In this document: one piece after another, positions 17,141 to 26,126 of the stretch
How the letters are laid out: every line of letters begins with the position of its first letter
Position numbering within the stretch: the stretch's first letter is position 1
Notes under the pieces: model-generated
The model's database searches: none
What the model was told of the DNA's origin: nothing
What the model saw: the letters and a program-made list of their open reading frames with translations, nothing else
Source: Desulfosediminicola flagellatus
Lineage (GTDB): Bacteria; Desulfobacterota; Desulfobulbia; Desulfobulbales; Desulfocapsaceae
DNA length: 64,000 nt
Reading direction: 5' to 3'
Assembly (NCBI RefSeq): GCF_005116655.2
Contig: NZ_CP050698.1
Coordinates: forward strand, 4,876,001-4,940,000
Program-made: the position numbers and the translations under genes

Positions 17141-18124
17141 TCACCAAATCTTGGCTACAGCCCTATGCAGATCTTCGCAAAATTCATCAACCGTGTCATA
17201 CATGACATCGGTGCCCGTCGAAAAATAGAGCAGAATATCGTTTAGCGGTTCCGGAATATAAGGGTATATCTTTTTCAGATTAAATACCCTATCCTGAGCA
17301 ACCAACGCCAAGTCACCTGTATCCAGAGAATTAAACACCTTCCTTCCAAAAAGAGGATTTTCAAGGAGCGCAGTCGGGCGAAATGTATTCTGACCAAGAA
17401 GAAAAAGCAGCACATTGCCAAGCCCAAACAAATCCATGGCATACGGGCGTTCCGGCAGGTAGAAATCATAATCAAAATCTATCCAGCAGAAATGCCCATC
17501 ACTGCGATCCACAAAAATATGGTCGCGACGAATATCACCATGCTTTAATCCATGACTGTGTAACATCACAATAGATTCAACAGATACCAGAAAACGGCGA
17601 AGCACATCCGGAAGATGATTTTCAAAGTAATCAAGATGACTCTCCCCCATACTGTACACGGCCTTATCTAATCGTCTGCCATTAACTATATCAAGAATCC
17701 GCACCAGGTTACCGACCGCATCAAGCGCCGCATATCCCTGCATAAAGGAAGGATTTCCCCTTGTCAGCTCTATCACCTGAGCTTCTTTTTCAGGGCTTCT
17801 GTAGCAGGTCACCTCAAGATCGCCAAGCCGGATCATGTACCTCTCATGAAATACCAGTTTTACAATATTTCTTTCCCCGCTCACCAGATCATAGACTTTG
17901 GGAACCCATTGTTTGGGTTGCTCGTCGACGCCGAATCGCCCTTCTCTGGTATAACCAACCACCAGCAGATAGCGATTATCCACATGGATAATATCGCCGT
18001 AGTCAATGTTGACAAAATCGCTTGTGTCAGCACAAAGGCGCGGCTGCCGGCGCTGTGAGCGCATAGCAGGATGCTTTTTCAAACGAGGCAGAATATGTTC
18101 GGGAAAACGGCTCCAGTCAACCAT
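17141..18124 (-). CDS. Kinase-fold protein (atypical Ser/Thr or small-molecule kinase)
   Basis: A 327-residue cytoplasmic protein whose centre carries a protein-kinase-like catalytic core. LKHGDIRRDHIFV (about 193-205) replaces the HRDxxxxN loop, with a histidine where the Mg-binding asparagine normally sits. CWIDFDYDF (about 213-221) replaces the DFG segment. An upstream lysine in NIVKLVF could be the ATP-contact residue. The pattern is closest to APH/InaA/Kdo-kinase-like families. Its ATG follows the universal stress protein gene by three bases, and a PanE-like gene precedes both, so all three form one transcription unit. Whether it phosphorylates protein or a small molecule is unknown. Confidence 0.7.
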   Translation of the reverse strand: MVDWSRFPEHILPRLKKHPAMRSQRRQPRLCADTSDFVNIDYGDIIHVDNRYLLVVGYTREGRFGVDEQPKQWVPKVYDLVSGERNIVKLVFHERYMIRLGDLEVTCYRSPEKEAQVIELTRGNPSFMQGYAALDAVGNLVRILDIVNGRRLDKAVYSMGESHLDYFENHLPDVLRRFLVSVESIVMLHSHGLKHGDIRRDHIFVDRSDGHFCWIDFDYDFYLPERPYAMDLFGLGNVLLFLLGQNTFRPTALLENPLFGRKVFNSLDTGDLALVAQDRVFNLKKIYPYIPEPLNDILLYFSTGTDVMYDTVDEFCEDLHRAVAKIW

Positions 18125-18127
18125 GGC

Positions 18128-18583
18128 TTAACCGACTATCCAGGAAGTGAAGTTTTTGCTGTGACGAGCCAATGCATTCGATATAGAGCCGAATAAAAAC
18201 TCTTCCGCCTTCGACACTCCACGCTTACCTGCCACAACTGTGCCATAATCTCCTTCAGACTGCATATCGAGAACCACTTCACTTATTGTCCTGCCCTCAG
18301 CCATTATGGCCTTTTGACTGAGACGATCCTTTAACACCCCTGCCTGAACAAGAATTTGTGTCGCTTCGTTGAACATTTCCGTCGCACGCGACTCACGCAT
18401 TGCTATATATTTATTAAGCCTGCCCCCCTGCGTGTAATAATCGGGAGGGGGCTGGGGATAAACATTTATGATACAAATTTCCACATTCTCAATCAGGGGC
18501 GCAATTTTGCTCACATAAAGCACAGCACGTGCCGATGTCTCGCTGCCATCAACCGCTAGCAAAATTTTTTCCCAGTTGCTCAT
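18128..18583 (-). CDS. Universal stress protein (UspA family)
   Basis: A single-domain Usp protein of 151 residues with the N-terminal strand KILLAVDGSETSARAV and the ATP-binding signature G-x2-G-x9-GS (GKRGVSKAEEFLFGS), so it is predicted to bind ATP. A GTG at 18589 would add two residues, but I choose the ATG at 18583, which sits six bases after GAGGG. It lies between a PanE-like reductase gene (62 bases upstream) and a kinase-fold gene (three bases downstream). The close linkage of an ATP-binding stress protein to a kinase-like protein is suggestive of a regulatory pair. Confidence 0.9.
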   Translation of the reverse strand: MSNWEKILLAVDGSETSARAVLYVSKIAPLIENVEICIINVYPQPPPDYYTQGGRLNKYIAMRESRATEMFNEATQILVQAGVLKDRLSQKAIMAEGRTISEVVLDMQSEGDYGTVVAGKRGVSKAEEFLFGSISNALARHSKNFTSWIVG

Positions 18584-18650
18584 TGTCACCCTCTTTCAGC
18601 AAAATCTTAGGTTTTCATATAGTGATCCGATAGTGGTTCCCTGAGTGAAA

Positions 18651-19598
18651 TCAAAACTGCTCCATACCCGGTCTCCACTTTTCCAGAAGTTTTATCAGCT
18701 CTACCATTGTCTGATGTGTCGGGACCGGCACTCCGGATAAAGCAGCAAACCTGCATATCGCACCATTCTGGGCATCAATCTCGGTAAGCCTGTCATTTAA
18801 GATATCCTGAAGCATTGAAGAGAGGTTATTCGAACTCCTCTGACAGGCATCAAAAAGCAATTCATACAGGTCGCCATAAACAAGATCGATGCCGTTGGCA
18901 TCCGCCACCGCCTTCCCCTCATCCAGTAAGCGTTTCATAAGGGTAATAGATTCCATCTTACCGGTCAGACATCCATTAGGAACTTTCAGCAGAGAAGAGA
19001 GCGGATTAATTGCGGAAAACACAATAACTTTGCACCAGAGACGTCCGATAATTCTACTTACTACCTGAGTTGTTATGCCACTGGCCTCAAAGACGTTGGC
19101 GATTTTTTGGACCCGATCCGTTATATCACCGTTCAGTTCGCCAATATATGTTTTGCCCTCACGGCCATATCGGACTTTTGCCCCGCCAAGCGCAGTCCCT
19201 GACATAAAGGTAAAACCGGCAAGGATATGATCCCGCGGCACAACCTGCTCCATGACTTCAATATTACCGAGCCCAGTTTGGACACAAAGAAGCGGACAAT
19301 TCGGACCTATAAGATGTGCGACAGACTCTGTAGCCTTTCTGGTAGAAAACGATTTAACCATCAATAACACAAGATCACTTTCTGAAATCAACTTCCCATC
19401 AGTTATGGCTGTCACCGCGACCTGCGTTACCATATCCGGATCATCCATGTCATTGACCAGCACACCAATACCATCATCCTGCATGGCCCCGACGACATCA
19501 TTGTCAATATCAAGAAGGGTTACCTCGTTCTTGCTTTTTGCCAGATATGATCCAAAAAGCCTGCCAATTGCTCCGCCACCAACAATAACAATTTTCAT
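18651..19598 (-). CDS. 2-Dehydropantoate 2-reductase family protein
   Basis: A 315-residue NADPH-dependent ketopantoate reductase-type enzyme (ApbA/PanE family), normally the step from 2-dehydropantoate to pantoate in pantothenate and CoA synthesis. The N terminus has the Rossmann motif IVGGGAIGRLFGSYL. The central region has the family pattern LLMVKSF...VQTGLGNIEVM and the conserved lysine region LWCKVIVFSAINPLSSLL. The start ATG has AAGGAG upstream. Many paralogues in this family act on other 2-oxo acids, so a biosynthetic role is likely but not proven. It heads an operon with a stress protein and a kinase-like protein. Confidence 0.85.
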   Translation of the reverse strand: MKIVIVGGGAIGRLFGSYLAKSKNEVTLLDIDNDVVGAMQDDGIGVLVNDMDDPDMVTQVAVTAITDGKLISESDLVLLMVKSFSTRKATESVAHLIGPNCPLLCVQTGLGNIEVMEQVVPRDHILAGFTFMSGTALGGAKVRYGREGKTYIGELNGDITDRVQKIANVFEASGITTQVVSRIIGRLWCKVIVFSAINPLSSLLKVPNGCLTGKMESITLMKRLLDEGKAVADANGIDLVYGDLYELLFDACQRSSNNLSSMLQDILNDRLTEIDAQNGAICRFAALSGVPVPTHQTMVELIKLLEKWRPGMEQF

Positions 19599-19891
19599 GT
19601 GTGCTCCTTATTGATGTTGAACAACCGTTTTCGAAAAATTCTTCTTTTATTTGAGTACCCGGAACCGTGTTCCCCGATGCCAGTAGCCGCCTCTCTTTCT
19701 ATTTTATAGTTTGGCTAACGTGAAATCAAATACAAGAACCACTTTAGCACCATTCTTCCTCTCACTTTGGGTGTCAGCATTCTTCGAAAAGAAAAGATAA
19801 ATTGCGCATAGCAATTTCATTAATATTCAGGTACGCTCAAGGGGATATTGAGAAAAACTTCTATTCTTATTGAGATCTTAATTTAACTCAG

Positions 19892-20716
19892 ATGACACCC
19901 TCACCAGCATACTCTGCACCGGAAAAAAGTCGAATCCGGGCTATCTTGCGCTCGCCATTTATTGATGTACTCCAGTTCCTTTTACTTGTCTGGGGACTGT
20001 ACTGGCTGGCAACTATCAGCATAGACAATATTGGTTACAACTGGCAGTGGTATCAAATCCCTCGATATATTTATACTTTCGATGAAAGTGGATTCACTGC
20101 CGGGCCGCTGCTACAGGGACTTTGGATCACTCTGCAAATTTCCGCAATAAGTCTCATTTTTTCACTCATTATCGGTCTAGTGACCGCAATTTTCCGTCTT
20201 TCTTCATCGCCGGTTGCCAGCACACTTGCGCGTATGTACCTTGAGATCAGCAGGAACACTCCTCTGCTAATCCAGATTTTTTTCATCTACTTTGTGCTCG
20301 GACCGGTACTTGGATTAGAACGACTGCCTTCAGCAATCCTTGCACTCAGCCTCTTTGAAGGTGCCTATGCATCAGAGATTTTCCGCTCCGGTATTCTCTC
20401 TGTACCCAAAGGACAATACGAAGCGGCATACAGCATGGGCCACAGCAGTTTTCACACCTATCGCTATATCATTATGCCACAGGCCGTGCGCACAATGCTG
20501 CCGCCACTAACCAGTCAGACAATATCACTCGTTAAAGACTCTGCGCTGGTCAGCACTATCGCCATATATGATCTAACCATGCAGGCTCAGGCACTCATCG
20601 CCGAAACATATCTTACCTTCGAGATCTGGTTTACAGTTGCGGCAATGTACCTTGTTGTCACCATTTTTCTATCAGCACTTGTGAGTGTGATGGAGCGACG
20701 CATGAAGCTCCCATGA
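19892..20716 (+). CDS. Polar amino-acid ABC transporter permease
   Basis: The 274-residue inner-membrane permease belongs to the HisM/GlnP family, with the EAA loop recognisable in EAAYSMGHSSFHTYRYIIMPQAVR, the contact site for the ABC ATPase. About five or six membrane helices are visible, and the sequence FTAGPLLQGLWITLQIS opens the conserved domain. A solute-binding protein gene follows 63 bases downstream and a second permease gene after that, so the importer probably uses a heterodimer. No ATPase gene lies nearby. Confidence 0.9.
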   Translation: MTPSPAYSAPEKSRIRAILRSPFIDVLQFLLLVWGLYWLATISIDNIGYNWQWYQIPRYIYTFDESGFTAGPLLQGLWITLQISAISLIFSLIIGLVTAIFRLSSSPVASTLARMYLEISRNTPLLIQIFFIYFVLGPVLGLERLPSAILALSLFEGAYASEIFRSGILSVPKGQYEAAYSMGHSSFHTYRYIIMPQAVRTMLPPLTSQTISLVKDSALVSTIAIYDLTMQAQALIAETYLTFEIWFTVAAMYLVVTIFLSALVSVMERRMKLP

Positions 20717-20779
20717 CCTAACATGTACTTTTTGTATTTGATAAGCAATACACCTAAATTCAACATTGGAGGAAATCCC

Positions 20780-21613
20780 ATGAAGAAGACTGTAGTATCA
20801 ACACTGCTATTCGCTCTGGCCTTTCTGTTTTGTATACATGGCACTGCATTCTCTGCAACTACCACTCAGCAAAAACTCGTTCAGGAAAGCACCATTGAGC
20901 AGGTAATGAAGCGTGGAGTTCTCAGGGTAGGCATGGATATTTTTCAACCGTGGGCCATGAAAGACAAAAATGGCAAGCTGATCGGTTTTGAGATTGATGT
21001 CGCAACCCGCCTTGCAGAAGACATGGGCGTAAAAGTGGAATTTGTCCCTACTGCATGGTCCGGAATTATTCCTGCTCTTTTGACAGGTAAATTCGATGTA
21101 ATTATTGGCGGAATGGGCATCACCCCGAAACGTGCACTCAAGGTAAATTTCTCTCAGCCATATGAATTTTCAGGCATGTCAATCGTTGCCCACAAAGAAC
21201 TTGCCGCAGGTTTTAACACGCTCGAGAGCTTTAACAACAAAGATGTCCAGATTGCTGTTAAACTTGGCACCACGGCTGCTGCGGCTGCAAAAAAATATAT
21301 GCCGAATGCACAGCTACGTATGTTTGATAATGAGACCCAGGCGTATCAGGAACTGCGTAACGGCAAGGTCCATGCGGTAGTTGGTTCTGCACCACGCCCT
21401 GCCTATGAGGCTGTAGATTATGCCGACAGCCTCTTCCTACCGATGCAAGAGACCTTTACCAAAGAGCCTATTGGTTTTGCCCTGCGCAAAGGTGATTCTG
21501 ACACACTGGCCTACTTCAACAGCTGGATCACTGTTGTTTCCCTTGAAGGTTGGCTGCAGGAACGACACAGCTACTGGTTCGGCACAAAAAACTGGATCGA
21601 TCAAGTGGAATAA
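20780..21613 (+). CDS. Amino-acid ABC transporter substrate-binding protein (family 3)
   Basis: The 277-residue periplasmic ligand-binding protein has a signal peptide (MKKTVVSTLLFALAFLF..., cleavage near residue 25, TAFSA). The SBP_bac_3 fold is marked by RVGMDIFQPWAMKDKNGKLIG, FEIDVATRLAEDMGVKVEFV and IIGGMGITPKRALKVNFSQPY. This pattern is typical of polar or acidic amino-acid receptors, but the ligand is not determinable. The start at 20780 is set by the signal peptide and by GGAGG eight bases before it; the frame is open further upstream to 20723. It lies between the two permease genes of the same transporter. Confidence 0.93.
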   Translation: MKKTVVSTLLFALAFLFCIHGTAFSATTTQQKLVQESTIEQVMKRGVLRVGMDIFQPWAMKDKNGKLIGFEIDVATRLAEDMGVKVEFVPTAWSGIIPALLTGKFDVIIGGMGITPKRALKVNFSQPYEFSGMSIVAHKELAAGFNTLESFNNKDVQIAVKLGTTAAAAAKKYMPNAQLRMFDNETQAYQELRNGKVHAVVGSAPRPAYEAVDYADSLFLPMQETFTKEPIGFALRKGDSDTLAYFNSWITVVSLEGWLQERHSYWFGTKNWIDQVE

Positions 21614-21649
21614 TTTTACGCTTTCATTGTAATACGTTTCTATACCCTG

Positions 21650-21687
21650 GCGGGCACGACGTTACTTTTTGGTTACATCGTGCCCGC
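21650..21687 (+). terminator. Stable intergenic hairpin between binding-protein and second permease genes
   Basis: A perfect 10-bp stem GCGGGCACGA/TCGTGCCCGC encloses an 18-base loop and is not followed by a T run. In transporter operons such a hairpin after the binding-protein gene often protects the upstream mRNA or partly attenuates downstream expression, giving more binding protein than permease. Confidence 0.5.
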
Positions 21688-21742
21688 TACTCTTACCAGC
21701 ATTGAAATCCGAACATAACGCAGCCACCTATCCAATATCATT

Positions 21743-22627
21743 ATGTATCACCAGAAAAAACGTCTGACTCTTCTTGACTGGCTTGCTATTGCATCGGTTA
21801 TCGCCATTATTGGATTTATCGCTTTCCGTCTATTCTATTCCCTGAACTACAAATGGAACTGGGGAATTATCCCTACCTATATGTTCCGCTATAATGAAGA
21901 GACGGGCAGCTGGTCTGCCAACATCCTGCTGGAAGGATTCTTCACCACTCTCAGATTGAGCGTCTGGGGAATGATACTGGCAGTAATTGCCGGTGTAGTT
22001 ATGGGTATCATGCGGATCACAAAACGTCTTGTGTTCAAGATGATCGCAATCAGTTATGTAGAACTGATTCGCAATACCCCACCACTTGTGCTGGTCTTTA
22101 TATTTTACTATTTTGTCAGCGATCAGATTTTGCCCCTACTTGGGATCGAAGAATTCTACCGCGCTGCTGGCCCTGCTCTGCAGAATAAGCTCGCCTTTTT
22201 TACCGCCCGTCCTGAGTTAATATCACCTTTTCTTTCAGGTGTGCTGACTATTGGCCTTTTTCAGGGTGCCTATATAACTGAAATTGTGCGCGCAGGTATC
22301 CAGTCAATCGATATCGGGCAATGGGAGGCGTCAAGCGCTCAGGGGTTCTCTAAATTTCAACAGATGCGTCATATCATTATGCCCCAGGCAACCCGGATAA
22401 TGCTTCCTCCTCTGGCTAATGAATTTATCAACACCATTAAATATTCTTCGATTGTCTCAATTATATCCATTCAGGAACTTACTTTTCAGGGAATGCAGGT
22501 AATGGCATCCACCCAGGCCACAATCGAAATCTGGATAACCATTACTGTTATGTATCTCGCAGTCTGTCTCTGCCTCTCACTGCTTGTATCGAAGCTGGAA
22601 AACCGGCTGGCTATCACTGAACAATAA
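21743..22627 (+). CDS. Polar amino-acid ABC transporter permease
   Basis: The 294-residue membrane protein is the second permease of the importer. It has the family pattern LRLSVWGMILAVIAGVVMGI, the EAA loop in EASSAQGFSKFQQMRHIIMPQATR, and an insert of roughly 30 residues after the fourth helix compared with the first permease. The N terminus is cytoplasmic and hydrophilic before the first helix. It ends the transporter gene set; the following gene is an MFS protein behind a 265-base gap. The missing ATPase may be shared from another locus. Confidence 0.9.
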   Translation: MYHQKKRLTLLDWLAIASVIAIIGFIAFRLFYSLNYKWNWGIIPTYMFRYNEETGSWSANILLEGFFTTLRLSVWGMILAVIAGVVMGIMRITKRLVFKMIAISYVELIRNTPPLVLVFIFYYFVSDQILPLLGIEEFYRAAGPALQNKLAFFTARPELISPFLSGVLTIGLFQGAYITEIVRAGIQSIDIGQWEASSAQGFSKFQQMRHIIMPQATRIMLPPLANEFINTIKYSSIVSIISIQELTFQGMQVMASTQATIEIWITITVMYLAVCLCLSLLVSKLENRLAITEQ

Positions 22628-22892
22628 CATCGTTCTACGTTGCACCACCTGCCTGAAGCCTCCCTTTACATCAGTTTTTCACACCTCAATGAAATTTTAA
22701 TTCTTTTGCCATGCTCTCTGGTGTACTTATGGTTATTGAAGTTCAGGTACCGTAAATCTCGTTTTATTCAATATAAAGGTATCTTGGGTAATCTGTAATT
22801 TCGTCCAGGCAAAACGCTGGAAACCGGCCGATAGTATTCACGCGTATACACTTCGAAATTGCAATTATTCCGGGTGACCATAAGGGGCACAG

Positions 22893-24266
22893 ATGTCGCC
22901 TGTACCATCACCATTTTCAATCCGGAATATCAAACTGTTCATTGCCTTTCGGATTTTCTTTAATGCCAGGTTCTACTACCCTGTTTTCACCATCCTCTTT
23001 CTCGATTATGGTCTTACTATTGAGCAATTCGCTCTTTTAAATACCGTCTGGGCCATCACCATCGTCTGCGCAGAGGTTCCCTCAGGGGCGCTTGCAGATA
23101 TCATTGGCAGAAAACAGCTTATTGTTGCGACATCACTACTGATGGTGGTCGAAATGGGCATCATCGCCTTCATACCACTTGACAATATCAGCCTCGTTTT
23201 CTGGGCTTTTCTGATCAACCGAGTTTTAAGTGGATTGGCTGAGGCAATGGCAAGTGGAGCCGATGAAGCCATCGCCTACGATTCCCTTGCCGATCTGGGA
23301 TTAAAAGATCAGTGGCCCAAGGTTCTCAGTCTCCAGATGCGGTTAAAGTCAATAGCCGGGATAATCACAGCATCCACTGGTGCACTGATCTACGATCCAG
23401 ATATGATCAACAGATTCATGCACTGGTTGAATCTGGAGACAACAGTAAACCAGCAGCAGAGTATGCGGTTCCCAATCTACCTTACGCTTATTCTGGCATT
23501 TTTCTCTACAGCCACATCACTGATGTTTGTTGAAAGCGGCAATAATAGTCGCCCCGCAGATAATGGCAGAGGATTGTATATTAACATGGTTACCGCAATG
23601 AAAATGACCATGAAGGCGGGAAGATGGATACTGCAAACACCTTTTGCCCTGGCCATAATTGTTTGCGGAATGTTTTATGACCATATTCTTCGGATGCTGA
23701 TCACCATGACCAGTCAGTACTTTAGGCTTATACAGTTACCTGAAGCAAGTTTTGGTGTTATCAGCGCTGCGCTATCACTTCTCGGCCTTATAATCCCGAA
23801 AATCTGCGAGAACATGGTGGAAAAGAACAGTCCACAAAAAAATATGCTGATTCTTTTTGCCATCACCGTGACCGGACTGTTTCTGTTATCCGGTTTTTAT
23901 CCGTATATAGGGCTTGTACCTGTGGGTACAGTGTATATAGGCATCATGATGGTCAGCTTCTTTACAAGTCATTACCTCAACCGTATCACCAGTTCTGATC
24001 AACGTGCAACGGTACTCAGTTTTAAAGGGCTGGTCTTTAATCTTGGATATGGTCTGATAGGTGTATTCTTTGCAGTCCTTATGCAGCAGATGCGTGTCCA
24101 TCAGGGGAAAATCAACCCGCAGTGGAACGCGGAACTCATCGAACAACAGAGTTTTATAGCATCTGTAGGGTGGTTTCCCTGGTATACATTGCTTATGTTT
24201 TGCCTGCTCCTACTCTTTTTCCGAAGATTGCTCTGCAAGGTTTCAGATCATAAAGTGAGAGGATAA
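22893..24266 (+). CDS. Major facilitator superfamily transporter
   Basis: A 457-residue membrane protein with about 12 hydrophobic helices. The loop between helices 2 and 3 carries a degenerate MFS motif A (GALADIIGRKQLI). The N-terminal half has an acidic pair in the third to fourth helix region (SGADEAIAYDSLADLG), as seen in drug or metabolite exporters of the family. Substrate is unknown. It stands alone, with no promoter element I can define in the 265 bases upstream, and is followed by a MITE-like repeat. Confidence 0.88.
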   Translation: MSPVPSPFSIRNIKLFIAFRIFFNARFYYPVFTILFLDYGLTIEQFALLNTVWAITIVCAEVPSGALADIIGRKQLIVATSLLMVVEMGIIAFIPLDNISLVFWAFLINRVLSGLAEAMASGADEAIAYDSLADLGLKDQWPKVLSLQMRLKSIAGIITASTGALIYDPDMINRFMHWLNLETTVNQQQSMRFPIYLTLILAFFSTATSLMFVESGNNSRPADNGRGLYINMVTAMKMTMKAGRWILQTPFALAIIVCGMFYDHILRMLITMTSQYFRLIQLPEASFGVISAALSLLGLIIPKICENMVEKNSPQKNMLILFAITVTGLFLLSGFYPYIGLVPVGTVYIGIMMVSFFTSHYLNRITSSDQRATVLSFKGLVFNLGYGLIGVFFAVLMQQMRVHQGKINPQWNAELIEQQSFIASVGWFPWYTLLMFCLLLLFFRRLLCKVSDHKVRG

Positions 24267-24275
24267 AGCCACAAG

Positions 24276-24443
24276 CTAGTGCTCTGTAAATCTTTAAATG
24301 TCGCAAAGATTGTTCCGCAATTTTAGTGAACTGCGAGGCACGAATGAAGGAGCATAGCAGCGATATGTGACTGAGTGAGAAACGAAGTCAGTGTGCTAAA
24401 AGGGCGAACAAGATCCGACAGGTAAAGGTTTACAGAGCACTAG
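24276..24443. mobile_element. MITE-like inverted-repeat element
   Basis: A 168-base unit is bounded by 25-base terminal inverted repeats with three mismatches. The left end begins CTAGTGCTCTGTAAA and the right end finishes TTTACAGAGCACTAG. There is no coding capacity inside. Size and structure fit a non-autonomous miniature transposable element; no clear target-site duplication is seen. It sits between an MFS gene and nikR. Confidence 0.6.
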
Positions 24444-24599
24444 TACTGAGGTTTAATAAAAGGATGAAATGCCAATTGAAACTCATTAGTAAGCAATTGT
24501 TTCTTGTGCTATAGTGCGTCTTAACGATTACAGTGTTTTTATATGAAGAGTGTTCGTTTTTTCTACGTAATCGACATTATCAGAGGAGAATAGAATCCC

Positions 24600-25010
24600 A
24601 TGCTGAAAAGGTTTTCCATATCACTTGAAGAAAACTTACTTGAGATCTTTGATAAGCATATCAAGGCGCGAAGTTACAACAATCGTTCCGAGGCTATCAG
24701 GGACCTTATTCGTAAAGCATTTGTGAAAACAGAATGGGAAGCGGACAAGAAGGTTATGGGGGTAATCAGCCTGGTGTATGACCATCATCAACACAAACTC
24801 CAGGAAAAGGTGACAGAAGTCCAGCACGATTACCACCATCACATCGTCTCGACCACCCATGTCCATATGGATCATGATAATTGTCTGGAGGTAATCATCG
24901 TCAAAGGAAAAGCCAAAGAAGTCCAGGATCTGGCTGACAGACTAATCGCCCTGCGGGGAATTCGGGACGGTAACCTGGCTATGAGCAGTACCGGAAAAAA
25001 ACTTCATTAG
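24600..25010 (+). CDS. nikR: Nickel-responsive repressor NikR
   Basis: A 136-residue ribbon-helix-helix regulator with a C-terminal ACT-like nickel-binding domain. The DNA-binding part (1-45) reads MLKRFSISLEENLLEIFDKH and continues with the helix RSEAIRDLIRKAF. The four high-affinity nickel ligands of Escherichia coli NikR are conserved at identical numbering: H76, H87, H89 and C95 (HVHMDHDNC). The ATG is preceded by GAGGAGAAT. NikR represses nickel uptake; no nickel transporter or nickel enzyme gene is adjacent, so its targets are elsewhere (for example hydrogenases, inferred). Confidence 0.96.
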   Translation: MLKRFSISLEENLLEIFDKHIKARSYNNRSEAIRDLIRKAFVKTEWEADKKVMGVISLVYDHHQHKLQEKVTEVQHDYHHHIVSTTHVHMDHDNCLEVIIVKGKAKEVQDLADRLIALRGIRDGNLAMSSTGKKLH

Positions 25011-25120
25011 CTGGAATTTCCAATAAGTACAATCTCAGAAAAACGGTATGCGGGTATCAGAAAGTGATACGTGCGTCTCCGAAGAGACTAGAGGGGGGGA
25101 TATTCAGAAACTGCTACCCA

Positions 25121-25627
25121 TTATAATCCGGTACGCAGATAGAAACCAAGATTTTTATCATACGCTCTATCCTGGATGAAACTGCATCCTATATTGTTCC
25201 CGGTAACAGCCTTAACTGAAAAGTTTTTTCTGACACGAGTGCTGTTCTTATCATCCAGCTCAAAATCAATACTTCCTTTCTGGCCTTCCCTAATAGTGTG
25301 GTTGGTTGCAACCTCAAAGCAAATTCCACCAAATGAGATATTTTTAACCTTTGCCTGGCCTCTGTTTCTAAGCTCAACTTCAATCGAGTATCGGCCTATG
25401 AGGTCAGTTGATTTCCGATACGACTGTCTATAATCCAGATACGTCTTAAAAATCGTTGAACATGAACATCGTACATTGACGACCGACTTTCGTTTCGCCA
25501 TTGAGAGCACGGAAATCTCTTTTGCTTTTCCGCAATGGGGACAAACGATAATAGCTCTCCCGTCTTCCCTCACAAAAGCCTTTTTCAATGGCATTCCATC
25601 AAAGGACAGACTCACTTTTTCGCCCAT
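25121..25627 (-). CDS. PilZ-domain protein with N-terminal zinc-ribbon-like motif
   Basis: A 168-residue protein in two parts. The N-terminal third contains CPHCG followed about 20 residues later by CSC, a possible zinc ribbon. The C-terminal part is PilZ-like, with SYRKSTDLIGRYS where the RxxxR c-di-GMP motif would be and NISFGGICFEV matching the D/NxSxxG motif. Nucleotide binding is therefore possible but the arginine motif is degenerate. I place the start at ATG 25627, six bases after AGGTG; a GTG at 25636 would add three residues. The gene is monocistronic. Confidence 0.78.
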   Translation of the reverse strand: MGEKVSLSFDGMPLKKAFVREDGRAIIVCPHCGKAKEISVLSMAKRKSVVNVRCSCSTIFKTYLDYRQSYRKSTDLIGRYSIEVELRNRGQAKVKNISFGGICFEVATNHTIREGQKGSIDFELDDKNSTRVRKNFSVKAVTGNNIGCSFIQDRAYDKNLGFYLRTGL

Positions 25628-25636
25628 AAATTGCAC

Positions 25637-25937
25637 CTGATTTATTACTTAACGTATACCAATTTCTCTTCTCACTAACCAATTTCCCTAACGACAGATT
25701 CATAAAATTAACATAAGCATCATACAAAATAGTGACAAAAAAAACAGAAGAAATTAAATACTTAAAAAACTTGCACAGAGGAGTAACAATTACAACACAA
25801 AACGTTAATTCAGATAGATAAAGCTGTTCTCTCACAGATTCATAACTGAAATTTCTGATCTATCTCCTGGATGGGATTTTCAACGAAAGCCCCATCCCTC
25901 AACACATCCAATTATCAGTCATGCTCTATCTCTTAAC
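25637..25937. other. AT-rich intergenic region upstream of the PilZ gene
   Basis: About 300 AT-rich bases, presumably including the PilZ gene promoter. A short inverted repeat GGATGGG/CCCATCC lies near 25869-25897. No gene is supported. Confidence 0.4.
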
Positions 25938-26126
25938 TCAACGAATCAGTATGGTTATGCCGTACATATCCAGCTGAAGGACCATAAGGATAAAGATGAA
26001 ATTCGTAAATCGCTCAAGGAACTGCATCGCCCGCATCTCAAAAGTGTCGGCACTAGATTAGATGATAAAGGCAAATTAATAGTGGCCGGGTATTTTATTC
26101 TGGATAGAGAAAACAACCATGAATAA
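25938..26126 (+). pseudogene. Remnant of a YciI-like protein gene
   Basis: An open frame without a usable start codon encodes about 60 residues ending at TAA 26124-26126. It contains ELHRPHLKSVG and DDKGKLIVAGYF, which resemble the conserved HLxxL...G.LVLAGP pattern of YciI-like proteins. The same frame stays open for another 41 codons after the stop. The missing N terminus and absence of a ribosome site suggest a decayed gene. From 26250 to 26455 nothing further is seen. Confidence 0.4.

Noticed and set aside
20071-20286. Several minus-strand frames inside the ABC transporter genes
   Set aside because: Antisense shadows of clear membrane-protein genes.
22750-22892. Possible riboswitch or structured leader before the MFS gene
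   Set aside because: I compared the sequence with the c-di-GMP and molybdenum-cofactor leader patterns I know and found no match.
26124-26126. Read-through of the YciI-like relic as a selenoprotein
   Set aside because: The internal stop is TAA, not TGA, so selenocysteine decoding cannot explain it.
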